NCBI RefSeq assembly: GCF_033095965.1
Contig: NZ_AP026801.1
Coordinates: 883,501-947,500, forward strand
Reading direction: 5' to 3'
From: Xylocopilactobacillus apis
GTDB taxonomy: Bacteria > Bacillota > Bacilli > Lactobacillales > Lactobacillaceae
Length of the DNA stretch: 64,000 nucleotides
Made by a program: the position numbers and the translations under genes. The notes below the pieces were generated by a model that was given only the letters and a program-made list of their open reading frames with translations, had not been told where the DNA came from and did no database searches. Shown one piece after another: positions 1 to 6,968 of this stretch (positions within the stretch are counted from its first letter, which is position 1; each line of letters starts with the position of its first letter).

Positions 1-1
1 C

Positions 2-436
2 ATTGGCGCATCTGATTTTACTGGTGAGTTACTTTCTGCATCGCAAAGTGTAACGGGAGTGTTACGCCAAATCGGGATCGTCTTAGCGGTTGCGATTTTT
101 GTAACAGGTTTATATACAAATTTAAAAAGCGCCCAAGTCAAATCTGAAAATTATGTTTCAGAACAGGTATCTGGACTAAATATTCCTAAACAAGCAAAAT
201 CCACATTGATTAAAAAATCGATCGAAGGTATTAGAGAACAGAAAACATCAAATACGGCAAAAAAGCATACGGGTAACGCCAAGATCGATCAAGGTATAAA
301 TAGGGTTATTAAGGATATTAAAGATACTGCCCTTAATAATATAGTTAATGCTTTCAAGTCGTTATATAAGGTCGCAATACCATATTTGATAGTCACATTA
401 GTTTTAACATTTCTATTCTGGAAGAGAAGAGTGTAA
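2..436 (+). CDS. MFS multidrug transporter, C-terminal part (5' end outside window)
   Basis: The reading frame is open from the left edge, so this is the 3' end of a longer gene. The 144 visible residues hold a hydrophobic segment near RQIGIVLAVAIFVTGLYTN, a long hydrophilic loop rich in Lys and Gln, and a final membrane helix (YLIVTLVLTFLFW) ending in KRRV. The segment SASQSVTGVLRQIGIVLAVA resembles the last membrane domains of DHA2-family (14-helix, EmrB/QacA-like) drug/proton antiporters. The family call is an inference from this stretch alone; substrate is unknown. An internal ATG at 59 is unlikely to be a real start because homology-like sequence continues upstream of it. Confidence 0.6.
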   Translation: MGASDFTGELLSASQSVTGVLRQIGIVLAVAIFVTGLYTNLKSAQVKSENYVSEQVSGLNIPKQAKSTLIKKSIEGIREQKTSNTAKKHTGNAKIDQGINRVIKDIKDTALNNIVNAFKSLYKVAIPYLIVTLVLTFLFWKRRV

Positions 437-574
437 ATCTAATATTAAAAAATGTTGCCAAAAATATCATTTTCTTTGATATAAATGCGATATAGAATTT
501 GTTAATATAAAAGCAGAACATAGATACAAATGAGTGTAAAATTCTATTAACAGTTTATAAAAAAGGAAGTCATC

Positions 575-1102
575 ATGAAAGGCAAAGATATTATTCTCGG
601 ATTACTAAATAGTAAAGGAGGACTTACTGGATATCAAATAAATGACATTTTACATAGTCAATTGCGGCACTTTTATGATGGTGGATTTGGAATGATCTAT
701 CCAACGCTAAAGAATCTTGAAAAAGATGGACTAATATATAAAGATAGAATTGAACAAGAGGATAAACCTAGTAAAAACGTCTTTTTTATTACTGAATCGG
801 GTAAAGAAGAATTTAAACAATCTGTAAATAAGAAAACTGAGCCAGATATTATAAAGTCAGATTTTTTGATGAAACTTTATTTTGGTGAATTTTTAGAACC
901 CGGTAAAGCCATTGAATTTCTAAAGGAAGAACTACATAGAAAAAAAGCCGATCTATCTGATTTAAAAGATAATCTATCAAATTGGGATGCTAATGGAATG
1001 TCAGATGATCAGAGATTTTCTGCAAAATATGGAATTGAATATTATAAAGCAGTAATAAAAGTCATTGAAGAACACTTAAAAAATAAAATGGACGGTGATT
1101 AA
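575..1102 (+). CDS. PadR family transcriptional regulator
   Basis: A 175-residue DNA-binding regulator. Residues 1-75 form the PadR winged helix: the pattern LLNSKGGLTGYQI, then GMIYPTLKNLEKDGLI, is the family signature. The C-terminal ~90 residues are helical and charged, as in the Vir_act_alpha_C dimerisation domain found in longer PadR proteins. AAGGAAG precedes the ATG with good spacing. PadR proteins usually repress a neighbouring transporter gene in response to a small molecule. The MFS gene upstream is a candidate target but is separated by 138 bases, and no classic ATGT-N8-ACAT operator was obvious. Directly after the stop a tiny open frame (1103-1135) may be what is left of a cotranscribed partner gene. 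Confidence 0.85.
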   Translation: MKGKDIILGLLNSKGGLTGYQINDILHSQLRHFYDGGFGMIYPTLKNLEKDGLIYKDRIEQEDKPSKNVFFITESGKEEFKQSVNKKTEPDIIKSDFLMKLYFGEFLEPGKAIEFLKEELHRKKADLSDLKDNLSNWDANGMSDDQRFSAKYGIEYYKAVIKVIEEHLKNKMDGD

Positions 1103-1228
1103 ATGTATAATGAAACGAAAATGATCGTCCTATAAACTCTTCAATGTTTATGTATCGGACAGTTTTTGTTATCTGTTTTTAGGTTCCAGAATGGCTACGG
1201 ATAAGTAGACAAAAATAAAAGTATTCGG

Positions 1229-1256
1229 TTGATTAAATTATCTATCGTGTTAGAAT
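1229..1256 (+). promoter_or_regulatory. Promoter of the antitoxin RNA
   Basis: TTGATT at 1229-1234 and TAGAAT at 1251-1256, spaced 16 bases, point rightwards. Transcription would begin near 1262, just before the first copy of the direct repeat of the type I toxin-antitoxin locus. Confidence 0.6.
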
Positions 1257-1261
1257 ATATA

Positions 1262-1325
1262 CGAAAATATCTCAGCAACATACACCAAGACCCTAGCTAT
1301 TACGAGTAGCTAAGGTCTTTTTTTC
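1262..1325 (+). ncRNA. Putative antisense antitoxin RNA (RNA II-like) of an Fst-type locus
   Basis: A predicted RNA of about 64 nt between the promoter at 1229-1256 and an intrinsic terminator. The terminator stem is AGACCCTAGCTA (1288-1299) against TAGCTAAGGTCT (1307-1318), loop TTACGAG, then a run of T to 1324. Its 5' half carries the repeat ATATCTCAGCAACATACACC, the complement of the toxin mRNA's start-codon region apart from one base. Size, convergent orientation, shared repeat and terminator copy the RNA II of the pAD1 par system. No transcript data; the call rests on architecture. Confidence 0.65.
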
Positions 1326-1450
1326 ACTTCATAAGCGGGTGTGGTTAAGCTGCCTTATTTCTTCTTGCGATTATTTAACCAATAATTAAAAGCTGCGAGA
1401 AGAATCCCCACCGTCAGCGGGGCAATAAAATATCTCAGCAACATTACACC
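1264..1450. repeat. Direct repeat pair bracketing the toxin-antitoxin locus
   Basis: Copy one at 1264-1286 and copy two at 1427-1450 share AAAATATCTCAGCAACAT followed by ACACC, differing by one inserted T. Copy one lies in the antitoxin RNA and copy two, read on the minus strand, covers the toxin start codon. This gives two separately transcribed RNAs a complementary stretch of about 20 bases, as the DRa/DRb repeats do in par loci. Confidence 0.75.
1355..1444 (-). CDS. Fst-like type I toxin, 29 residues
   Basis: A small hydrophobic peptide starting MLLRYFIAPLTVGILLAAF, continuing NYWLNN and ending RKKK. One membrane helix with the IAP-(x)3-G pattern and a short charged tail is the signature of the Fst/Lpt family of membrane-acting type I toxins in enterococci and lactobacilli. 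The ATG at 1444 follows GGGGGT at five bases. A minus-strand promoter (1467-1494) gives a leader of only about 16 nt. The start codon sits inside the direct repeat matched by the antitoxin RNA, so pairing should block ribosome loading. It is too short for routine gene callers. The family call is confident; toxicity is inferred. Confidence 0.75.
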   Translation of the reverse strand: MLLRYFIAPLTVGILLAAFNYWLNNRKKK

Positions 1451-1466
1451 CCCGATCTGTTACAGA

Positions 1467-1494
1467 ATTTTACTGCGTTAGATCAGCAAGGCAA
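1467..1494 (-). promoter_or_regulatory. Promoter of the toxin mRNA
   Basis: On the minus strand, TTGCCT (complement of 1489-1494) and TAAAAT (complement of 1467-1472) are spaced 16 bases. They would start transcription near 1460, a few bases upstream of the toxin ribosome binding site. Confidence 0.5.
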
Positions 1495-2009
1495 AACATA
1501 AAAATGAGATCTTTCCTTTTAAAGTAAAGGAGAGGAAAAGCTACTAAGGATTAATGTTCTTTTTCACTTTGTATCAATTTTCTTAACAATTCTGCATTCA
1601 TTCTATTTAAGTTGGAATCACTAACTTCAACTAATAATTTTGGATTTAATCTTTTTTTGGATGCCGTTTTTAAGCAGTGGAGTTGAGGATCTTTCCAATG
1701 GATTATTTGTTGCGACGATTTTACGAAACACGATTGAACAAACACTTTGGCATTGCCAAAATATAAAAAGCAACCTCAAAACTCGATAAATTAATTTGCT
1801 AGTAGATGAGTCTGGAAAACGTGATCGGAAATTTATGGAAGATTACTCAAAGTTTATCCCATTTTAATTTTATACTTTTGACAAAGTTGTCCGCTTTTTA
1901 AATATGACAGATTAATTTGATTTAACGATAAAGATCAAATTAAATTTTAAGCAGCTAACATGTTTGAACTTGATTTGAAAATAGATTATTGCTCTAATTA
2001 AACAAGGTT
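1495..2009. other. Gene-poor stretch between the toxin locus and the ABC operon
   Basis: I see no supportable gene here. A minus-strand open frame of about 65 codons (1551-1745) starts with GTG without a ribosome binding site, matches no family I recognise and may be debris of a lost gene. The rest is AT-rich with many stops in all frames and no clear terminator for the ABC operon that ends at 2010. Confidence 0.6.
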
Positions 2010-2783
2010 TTAAACATCATGAATTTTTTTAAAATCGATCAAAGTTATCATAATAAGTAAGATAATTATTCCAATTGATCCAATGATGTTTAAACGCCAG
2101 TCGGCTGTTAAATTCATTTTGTTCATGACGGAACTAGCGTTGCTGCTCAGGACGGCAGGATTAATAATTCTGATGATTTTCCAATCCAAATTATTTAACA
2201 CTAATAAAATGGTTGGAATCATAAAAGTAATCAATGCTGCTACAATTTGGCTATTAAATATAGCGCTTGCGGTAATTCCAATGGTAATGACGAATAAATA
2301 CCACAACAGGTAGAACAGCGTAGCCCTGACAAATAAACTTGAGTTAACAGCAGAATAGTAAATATTAGTATAATACCAACCAGCTAACATCCCAACGATT
2401 GCGCTTAAGACAAAAAGAACATAGTAAAAAAGGTATTTGCTTAAGAGATATTCTAATGAGTTAATCGGCTTAGAAAATAGCAGGTCAAAAACGCCACTGT
2501 TTTTTTCACTGATAATTGAACTCATTAGGGTAATGGCAATTACGATAATTCCAATTTCGTTTAACTGATTAAAAATTCCAGCTAAAACTGAATTGCCCGA
2601 AGGAGATGCAAATTTTGGATCCAAGATCAGACCACGGTTTTTGCTCACGAGTTTTGGGAGTAGGTGCATGGATATTGGCTGCATGATGGCGGTAACGATA
2701 AAAACCAAAGGAATCCAAAATATTTTAAATTCTTTAACTGATTCTTGGAATTCTTTTTTTAAAAGTACTAATAATTTTTTCAT
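2010..2783 (-). CDS. ABC-2 type transporter permease (YxlG-like)
   Basis: 257 residues with about six membrane helices. Helix one (FWIPLVFIVTAIMQPISM) follows a short cytoplasmic start (MKKLLVLLKKEFQES), and the motif SEKNSGVFDLLFSKPIN in the first cytoplasmic loop is typical of ABC-2 permeases. It would form the membrane channel for the ATPase encoded three bases upstream in the same operon. Gene order (small PLDc_N protein, ATPase, permease) matches Bacillus subtilis yxlE-yxlF-yxlG. Substrate is unknown; related exporters handle drugs or antimicrobial peptides. Confidence 0.8.
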   Translation of the reverse strand: MKKLLVLLKKEFQESVKEFKIFWIPLVFIVTAIMQPISMHLLPKLVSKNRGLILDPKFASPSGNSVLAGIFNQLNEIGIIVIAITLMSSIISEKNSGVFDLLFSKPINSLEYLLSKYLFYYVLFVLSAIVGMLAGWYYTNIYYSAVNSSLFVRATLFYLLWYLFVITIGITASAIFNSQIVAALITFMIPTILLVLNNLDWKIIRIINPAVLSSNASSVMNKMNLTADWRLNIIGSIGIIILLIMITLIDFKKIHDV

Positions 2784-2786
2784 AAA

Positions 2787-3680
2787 TTAGTCCTCCATCA
2801 GTTGTGTGAAATAATCATCAAGTGAGAATTGCCCAGTTTTAATTGTTGAAAAATTTAAATTGTAATCAACGAGGATTTGAAGAACTTGATTTTTCCATCC
2901 ATAATCTGAAGATTGGGCATTAATTTGAATTTCAGTTGGTGATTTTAGAATCACATTTTTTATTGCAGATATTTGCTTAACGTGAGAAATCCATTGATCA
3001 TTTGGTTTAAATAATTTTATATTTAGAGAATCATCGGATTGCATTTGTTTCAAGTAGAAATCGTCTCGAATTTGAGCTTTTTTCATAATCAAAAAACGGT
3101 TACAAATTTCTTGCGCATCCGCCAAAATATGAGTAGAAAAAATAATAGTTGTTTCTTTTTTTAAATTTTGCATGATTTTTAAAACTTCGTGTCGTCCTGA
3201 GGGATCGAGTGCAGATACAGGTTCATCTAAAATTAAAAATTTTGGATGATGAATTGTTGCCTGAGCAATACCCAGTCTTTGACGCATTCCACCAGAAAAT
3301 TCATTAATTTTTCGATCTCCAGATTCAAGTAATCCGACTCCTTCTAGTGATTGATTTATAAGGCTGGAATCTATTTCGAAAATTTGACAGTTAAATTCTA
3401 AAAATTCGCGCGCCGTCATCCATTCGAAAAATTTAGGATCCTGAGGAAGATAACCGATTAAATTTCTATTTTGAACAATCTTCTGACCTTCAAAATAAAT
3501 TTGACCTTCCGAGGGTTTTAAAATTCCCGTGATCATTTTTAAGAAGGTGGTTTTCCCTGAACCATTTGGTCCAATTAATCCAATGCAGTCGTGAGGGAAA
3601 ATTTGTAAAGATAAATTTTTGACAGCATTTTGAGATTTAAAATTTTTACTCAAGTTTTTTATATCTAATAATGGATCCAT
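2787..3680 (-). CDS. ABC transporter ATP-binding protein (YxlF-like)
   Basis: 297 residues from MDPLLDIKNLSKNF. Walker A is GPNGSGKTT near residue 43, the signature FSGGMRQRLGIAQ near 140, and Walker B FLILDEPVSALD near 160, followed by the switch His in IIFSTH. The C-terminal ~90 residues are the variable domain of CcmA/DrrA-type exporter ATPases. A start 26 codons upstream is open but would run into the preceding gene; the ATG at 3680 has AGAGG in place and lies two bases after the upstream stop. It drives the permease encoded downstream. Confidence 0.88.
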   Translation of the reverse strand: MDPLLDIKNLSKNFKSQNAVKNLSLQIFPHDCIGLIGPNGSGKTTFLKMITGILKPSEGQIYFEGQKIVQNRNLIGYLPQDPKFFEWMTAREFLEFNCQIFEIDSSLINQSLEGVGLLESGDRKINEFSGGMRQRLGIAQATIHHPKFLILDEPVSALDPSGRHEVLKIMQNLKKETTIIFSTHILADAQEICNRFLIMKKAQIRDDFYLKQMQSDDSLNIKLFKPNDQWISHVKQISAIKNVILKSPTEIQINAQSSDYGWKNQVLQILVDYNLNFSTIKTGQFSLDDYFTQLMED

Positions 3681-3682
3681 TG

Positions 3683-3877
3683 TTAAAGCCTCTGTCTGCC
3701 AAAAATAAAATAAGCGATTGATCCAAGGAGGGTTCCAAAAATGATTACGGGCAGCCATAAAAGTTCTATCGGTTTTTTGTGATTTTTGAAAAGGTCAATC
3801 GTCGCGACAACGATCAAAATTATTTGAATAATGATAAGCGGTAAAAGTGTTTTTAAAGCTTCAAGGTCTAAATGCAT
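3683..3877 (-). CDS. PLDc_N domain small membrane protein (YxlE-like)
   Basis: 64 residues from MHLDLEALKTLLP: two membrane helices (PLIIIQIILIVVATIDLF and LPVIIFGTLLGSIAYFIFG) separated by NHKKPIELLW and ending GRQRL. This is the PLDc_N membrane domain without any phospholipase. In Bacillus subtilis the equivalent YxlE sits in the sigY operon ahead of yxlFG and dampens sigma-Y activity; no sigma factor gene is nearby here. The ATG at 3877 has AGAGG eight bases upstream; longer in-frame starts would extend into the operator region. It is the first gene of the three-gene operon. Confidence 0.75.
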   Translation of the reverse strand: MHLDLEALKTLLPLIIIQIILIVVATIDLFKNHKKPIELLWLPVIIFGTLLGSIAYFIFGRQRL

Positions 3878-3908
3878 ATTTTTATCCTCTATTTTGAATT
3901 TTGTGAAG

Positions 3909-3990
3909 CTATTTAGAAAATTTTCTAAATAGAGTTTAAACTTCAAAATTTTAAAAAGCAATAACTATTTTGAATTTTTTCTAAATAGTT
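3909..3990 (-). promoter_or_regulatory. Promoter of the ABC operon flanked by two copies of a palindromic operator
   Basis: A perfect 24-bp palindrome at 3909-3932 (half CTATTTAGAAAA plus its mirror) is matched at 21 of 24 bases by a copy at 3965-3988, inside a 28-bp imperfect palindrome (3963-3990). On the minus strand TTGCTT (3956-3961) and TAAACT (3933-3938), spaced 17, fit exactly between the two. One copy therefore abuts the -35 element from upstream and the other covers the start site. This is the layout of a repressed promoter. The regulator is not identified. Confidence 0.6.
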
Positions 3991-4097
3991 TTTATCTTAA
4001 AAATGATATGTGGCGCTATTTAACAATGGGAGTGATTCACGTCTCATTTTGAACGCTTTTTTGAAGATAAATAGGTAACGCGTGATAACTAAACTAA

Positions 4098-4124
4098 TAA
4101 AAAAAATCCCACTAAATTGGGATT
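4098..4124 (-). terminator. Intrinsic terminator downstream of tRNA-Ser
   Basis: Read on the minus strand, AATCCCA and TGGGATT form a 7-bp stem with a six-base loop followed by seven to eight T. It lies about 180 bases beyond the tRNA 3' end and is the first terminator in that direction. Confidence 0.65.
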
Positions 4125-4304
4125 CCCGAATGCTATCTTGGGTAATAAATCTTTTTTAGGATCCTAAAAAGGATGTACAAAAATTAAACCCAAATGTATA
4201 CGTTTTGTGCACGATTTGTATCAGTAATTTTAATTCAAAACATTAATTAATATTAGATAATCCCGTTAAATCGGCGTTTTTAGGAGTTAATATTAGTTAA
4301 ATAA

Positions 4305-4392
4305 AGGAGAGTACAGGATTTGAACCTGCGCGCCGGTATAAGCCGGTTCGCCGGATTTCGAGTCCGGTGCATTACCACTCTGCCAACTCTCC
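4305..4392 (-). tRNA. tRNA-Ser (anticodon CGA)
   Basis: On the minus strand the acceptor arms GGAGAGT and ACTCTCC pair fully, the D arm reads GGCAGAGTGGTAATG, the anticodon stem-loop is CCGGA-CTCGAAA-TCCGG with anticodon CGA, a long class II variable arm follows, and the T arm contains GGTTCAAATCC. The long variable arm and anticodon identify serine. No CCA is encoded. Confidence 0.93.
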
Positions 4393-4492
4393 GTGTCCAG
4401 TGTTAAATATTAGCATTTTTTTGATATTTGGGCAATAATAATTAATAGTATGTTAAAATTCAAAATGACCAAAAAAGATCTTAGGAGAAGTA

Positions 4493-4879
4493 ATGAAGAA
4501 TTTTACTAAAGATTTTCCTTTTATTTTTAATGTAGTCTATATTTTTGCTGTCTTTGTTGAGGTCTTAATTTTGCTTTTCGGAAATAGATCCCAATTAAAT
4601 TATGCTCATTTTATTGAATCGTATAAAGAAGTTGGAAATACAGTCTTTTTTTTACCTTGGTTAGGGTTAATTGTTAATATTGTTTCATATTTATTCAATC
4701 TAGATGACGGTTGGGTTTTAGGCGGTTGTTTAGCTGGAATTGCTGGATTTTTGGTCTTAGCAATTTTGCCAGAATTTTTTTACGTTGGTTTAGTATTTCT
4801 TTGGATTGGGATCTTTTTATTTTATCGTTCTTTAACCAAGAGAAGGCAAAAGATTGTCAATCACGCCAACACAAGGTGA
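4493..4879 (+). CDS. Small membrane protein of unknown function
   Basis: 128 residues with four predicted membrane helices: FNVVYIFAVFVEVLILLFG, TVFFLPWLGLIVNIVSYLF, VLGGCLAGIAGFLVLAIL and FYVGLVFLWIGIFLFY, ending in a basic tail (SLTKRRQKIVNHANTR). I recognise no family. AGGAGA lies just before the ATG. It stands alone between a tRNA on the other strand and the infC leader, so context gives no hint of function. Confidence 0.6.
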   Translation: MKNFTKDFPFIFNVVYIFAVFVEVLILLFGNRSQLNYAHFIESYKEVGNTVFFLPWLGLIVNIVSYLFNLDDGWVLGGCLAGIAGFLVLAILPEFFYVGLVFLWIGIFLFYRSLTKRRQKIVNHANTR

Positions 4880-4914
4880 CTTGAATTTTTTAAAATAAAG
4901 AGTAATATTAATAA

Positions 4915-5033
4915 ATGTTTATTAAGTAGAACTAAGTTCTCGCCTATGTTAATCCTCTGGGTATCTTTCGTGAGATATTTGCGGCAGGATTGTAGGGGGT
5001 CCTGTTATTTTTTTTGTAATTTTGTTTAAAAAT
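4915..5033 (+). promoter_or_regulatory. L20 leader of the infC-rpmI-rplT operon
   Basis: The region before infC ends in a terminator-like hairpin: CAGGA (4985-4989) with TCCTG (5000-5004), then a run of T at 5008-5015. Upstream segments (GGATTAACAT-like pairing around 4945-4985) can form competing stems. In Bacillus and relatives this leader binds ribosomal protein L20, which promotes premature termination. The position directly before infC-rpmI-rplT makes this the expected regulator; the exact fold is not proven here. Confidence 0.7.
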
Positions 5034-5046
5034 TGAGGTGAACGCA

Positions 5047-5571
5047 ATAGTTAAAAATATGATCGTAAATGAGGGGATTAAGTCTCATGAAGTGAGATTG
5101 ATCTCTGATACCGGTGAGCAACTCGGGGTCAGATCAAAAGAAGAAGCGCTTGAATTAGCGCATCAGAGAGACTTAGATGTAGTTTTGGTAGCACCAAACA
5201 GTAAACCACCGGTTGCTAAAATTATGGATTATGGTAAGTACCGTTTTGATTTGGAGAAAAAGAACAAAGACTCAAAGAAGAATCAAAAAGTAGTCAGCGT
5301 AAAAGAAATACGTTTAAGTCCAACGATTGATCAAAACGATTTCAACACTAAGTTGAATAATGCTCGCAAATTTCTTACTAAAGGTGAGAAAGTTAAAGCT
5401 AGTATTAGATTTAAAGGTCGGGCGATTACGCATAGCGAAATTGGCCGAGAGGTTTTAGAAAAATTTATCGAGCAAACTGAAGATATTGCAACAGTGGAAT
5501 CCAGACCTAAAATGGATGGTCGCAGTATGTTTTTAATGTTAGCTCCTAAAGTTGAAAAAAACAGCAAGTAG
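5047..5571 (+). CDS. infC: Translation initiation factor IF-3
   Basis: 174 residues: the N-terminal domain contains VNEGI, the middle [10 protein letters not shown] precedes a lysine-rich linker, and the C-terminal domain contains [17 protein letters not shown] and the ending around FLMLAPK. IF-3 binds the 30S subunit and enforces start-codon choice. The only start with a well-placed Shine-Dalgarno is ATA at 5047 (GAGG, then eight bases). A GTG at 5038 is itself part of the Shine-Dalgarno and has none of its own. Non-AUG starts (usually AUU) are well known for infC and let IF-3 repress its own synthesis; AUA would be a variant. rpmI follows after 11 bases. Confidence 0.9.
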   Translation: MVKNMIVNEGIKSHEVRLISDTGEQLGVRSKEEALELAHQRDLDVVLVAPNSKPPVAKIMDYGKYRFDLEKKNKDSKKNQKVVSVKEIRLSPTIDQNDFNTKLNNARKFLTKGEKVKASIRFKGRAITHSEIGREVLEKFIEQTEDIATVESRPKMDGRSMFLMLAPKVEKNSK

Positions 5572-5582
5572 AAAGGGTTATA

Positions 5583-5783
5583 ATGCCAAAATTTAAAACG
5601 CATCGTGCTTCTGTAAAAAGATTTAAAAGAACAGCCAGCGGCGGATTGAAACGTTCACACGCTTACACTTCTCACCGCTTTCATGGAAAAACTAAGAAGC
5701 AAAGACGACAATTATCAAAATCAGCAATGGTAAGTCATTCAGATATGAAACGTATTGGCCAAATGCTAACAAATATGAAGTAA
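5583..5783 (+). CDS. rpmI: Ribosomal protein L35
   Basis: 66 residues, strongly basic, with the family opening [17 protein letters not shown] and the stretch [13 protein letters not shown] component of the 50S subunit. It lies between infC and rplT, 11 and 18 bases away, in the conserved operon. GAAAGGG precedes the ATG. Confidence 0.97.
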   Translation: MPKFKTHRASVKRFKRTASGGLKRSHAYTSHRFHGKTKKQRRQLSKSAMVSHSDMKRIGQMLTNMK

Positions 5784-5801
5784 ATTTAGGAGAAATAAAT
5801 A

Positions 5802-6155
5802 ATGGCAAGAGTAAAAGGCGGCCCATCCGCACGTAAAAGAAGAAAAAAGATTTTAAAGCTCGCCAAAGGTTATCGTGGAGCTAAACATATTCAATTCAAA
5901 GCAGCACATTCTCAGCTCTTTGTGTCGTATAGATACGCATTTCGTGATCGTCGCCAAGTAAAGCGTGATTTCAGAAAATTATGGATTGCTCGTATTAATG
6001 CAGCTGCTAGAATGAATGATATTTCATACAGCCGTTTGATGCACGGGTTAAAATTAGCTTCAATTGATTTAAACCGAAAAATGTTAAGTGAGATTGCAAT
6101 TAGTGATCCTGAAGGATTTTCTGATTTAGTTGAAAAAGCAAAAGCTCAACTTTAA
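5802..6155 (+). CDS. rplT: Ribosomal protein L20
   Basis: 117 residues, the normal length, opening [28 protein letters not shown], quoted here only as the typical start [17 protein letters not shown]20 is needed for early 50S assembly and is the likely feedback regulator that binds the leader upstream of infC. TAGGAG precedes the ATG, and a strong terminator follows the stop. Confidence 0.97.
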   Translation: MARVKGGPSARKRRKKILKLAKGYRGAKHIQFKAAHSQLFVSYRYAFRDRRQVKRDFRKLWIARINAAARMNDISYSRLMHGLKLASIDLNRKMLSEIAISDPEGFSDLVEKAKAQL

Positions 6156-6160
6156 AAATT

Positions 6161-6184
6161 AGCACCGTAAGGTGCTTTTTTTTT
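6161..6184 (+). terminator. Terminator of infC-rpmI-rplT
   Basis: AGCACC, loop GTAA, GGTGCT, followed by nine T. It lies six bases after the rplT stop. Confidence 0.9.
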
Positions 6185-6216
6185 AGACTAATAAAACTAT
6201 TATGAGATAATTGACC

Positions 6217-6966
6217 ATGACTTTTGAAGATTATTTTGCAAGATTTAAAGACTTAGATTTAATTTTTTCATTATCAATTAAAGAAAAAATCGCTGCTATG
6301 AATTTAGCAGTTGAGGAATTAACTCATTCCAATTATCCAAGAAATCCGTTACCTTTTTTACCGCTATCTGAAGATGAAGTTTTAGATTTAATAACATTAA
6401 ATTTAAAGAGTCCTGACTTAGAGGAAAAAATTTCTGCACTAGATCACCTTTTGATGGATTTTCGCAATGTTGTTCGAGAAAATCTAGGTCTATACTGTAT
6501 TTTAAACGATCATTTAATAGATGATTTAGTTTCATACCTAAATTCACCAGTTCTTGAAATAGCGGCTGGAAATGGATTTTTATCTTCTCAATTGAGTAAA
6601 AAAGGGCTTGATATTACAGCTGTCGACAACGGAGAGTATAAGACAGAGACACTGAATGAAAGTAATTTTTTTCCGATAAAGCAAGTTGATGCGATTGATT
6701 ATTTATCTAAAAATCTAGAAAAATATTCGACCATAGTATTAGCTTGGAGTCCTGATAACAGTGATCTCGATTTGAAAGTTTTAAATTTAATTCGGCAAAA
6801 TAAAAGAAAAATCAGCTTTATTGTAATAGGGGAGCATAATGGAAAAACAAATTCAACTAAATTTTGGTCTGAAGTTCGTTTTATTAATCTAAAAAAAATG
6901 TTAAGGTTGAACAAAGAATTTCCCGATTTTGATTTATATCATGATCGGATCTATATGGTTGAATAA
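6217..6966 (+). CDS. Putative class I SAM-dependent methyltransferase
   Basis: About 249 residues. The second half has a Rossmann glycine motif VLEIAAGNGFLSSQL near residue 111, an acidic end of strand two (ITAVDN) and a later strand ending in IVLAWSPD, consistent with a methyltransferase fold. The first ~100 residues are helical and unassigned. The substrate is unknown. A TTG at 6211 is an alternative start; neither start has a strong ribosome binding site. The membrane protein gene follows after two bases and then a rRNA methyltransferase gene overlaps that, so the three are probably cotranscribed. Confidence 0.55.
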   Translation: MTFEDYFARFKDLDLIFSLSIKEKIAAMNLAVEELTHSNYPRNPLPFLPLSEDEVLDLITLNLKSPDLEEKISALDHLLMDFRNVVRENLGLYCILNDHLIDDLVSYLNSPVLEIAAGNGFLSSQLSKKGLDITAVDNGEYKTETLNESNFFPIKQVDAIDYLSKNLEKYSTIVLAWSPDNSDLDLKVLNLIRQNKRKISFIVIGEHNGKTNSTKFWSEVRFINLKKMLRLNKEFPDFDLYHDRIYMVE

Positions 6967-6968
6967 AA

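Noticed and set aside
1551..1745. Minus-strand frame of 64 codons in the gap before the ABC operon
   Set aside because: GTG start without ribosome binding site, no recognised motif, Cys- and Lys-rich composition unlike neighbouring genes. Kept only as possible gene debris.
3681..3758. Longer ABC ATPase start at 3758
   Set aside because: The 26 added residues have no homology and overlap the PLDc_N gene; the ATG at 3680 has its own ribosome binding site.
4145..4175. Palindrome around AGGATCCT with T and A flanks
   Set aside because: It could be a second terminator for tRNA-Ser, but the stem is weak and broken in the outer part, and a better terminator follows.
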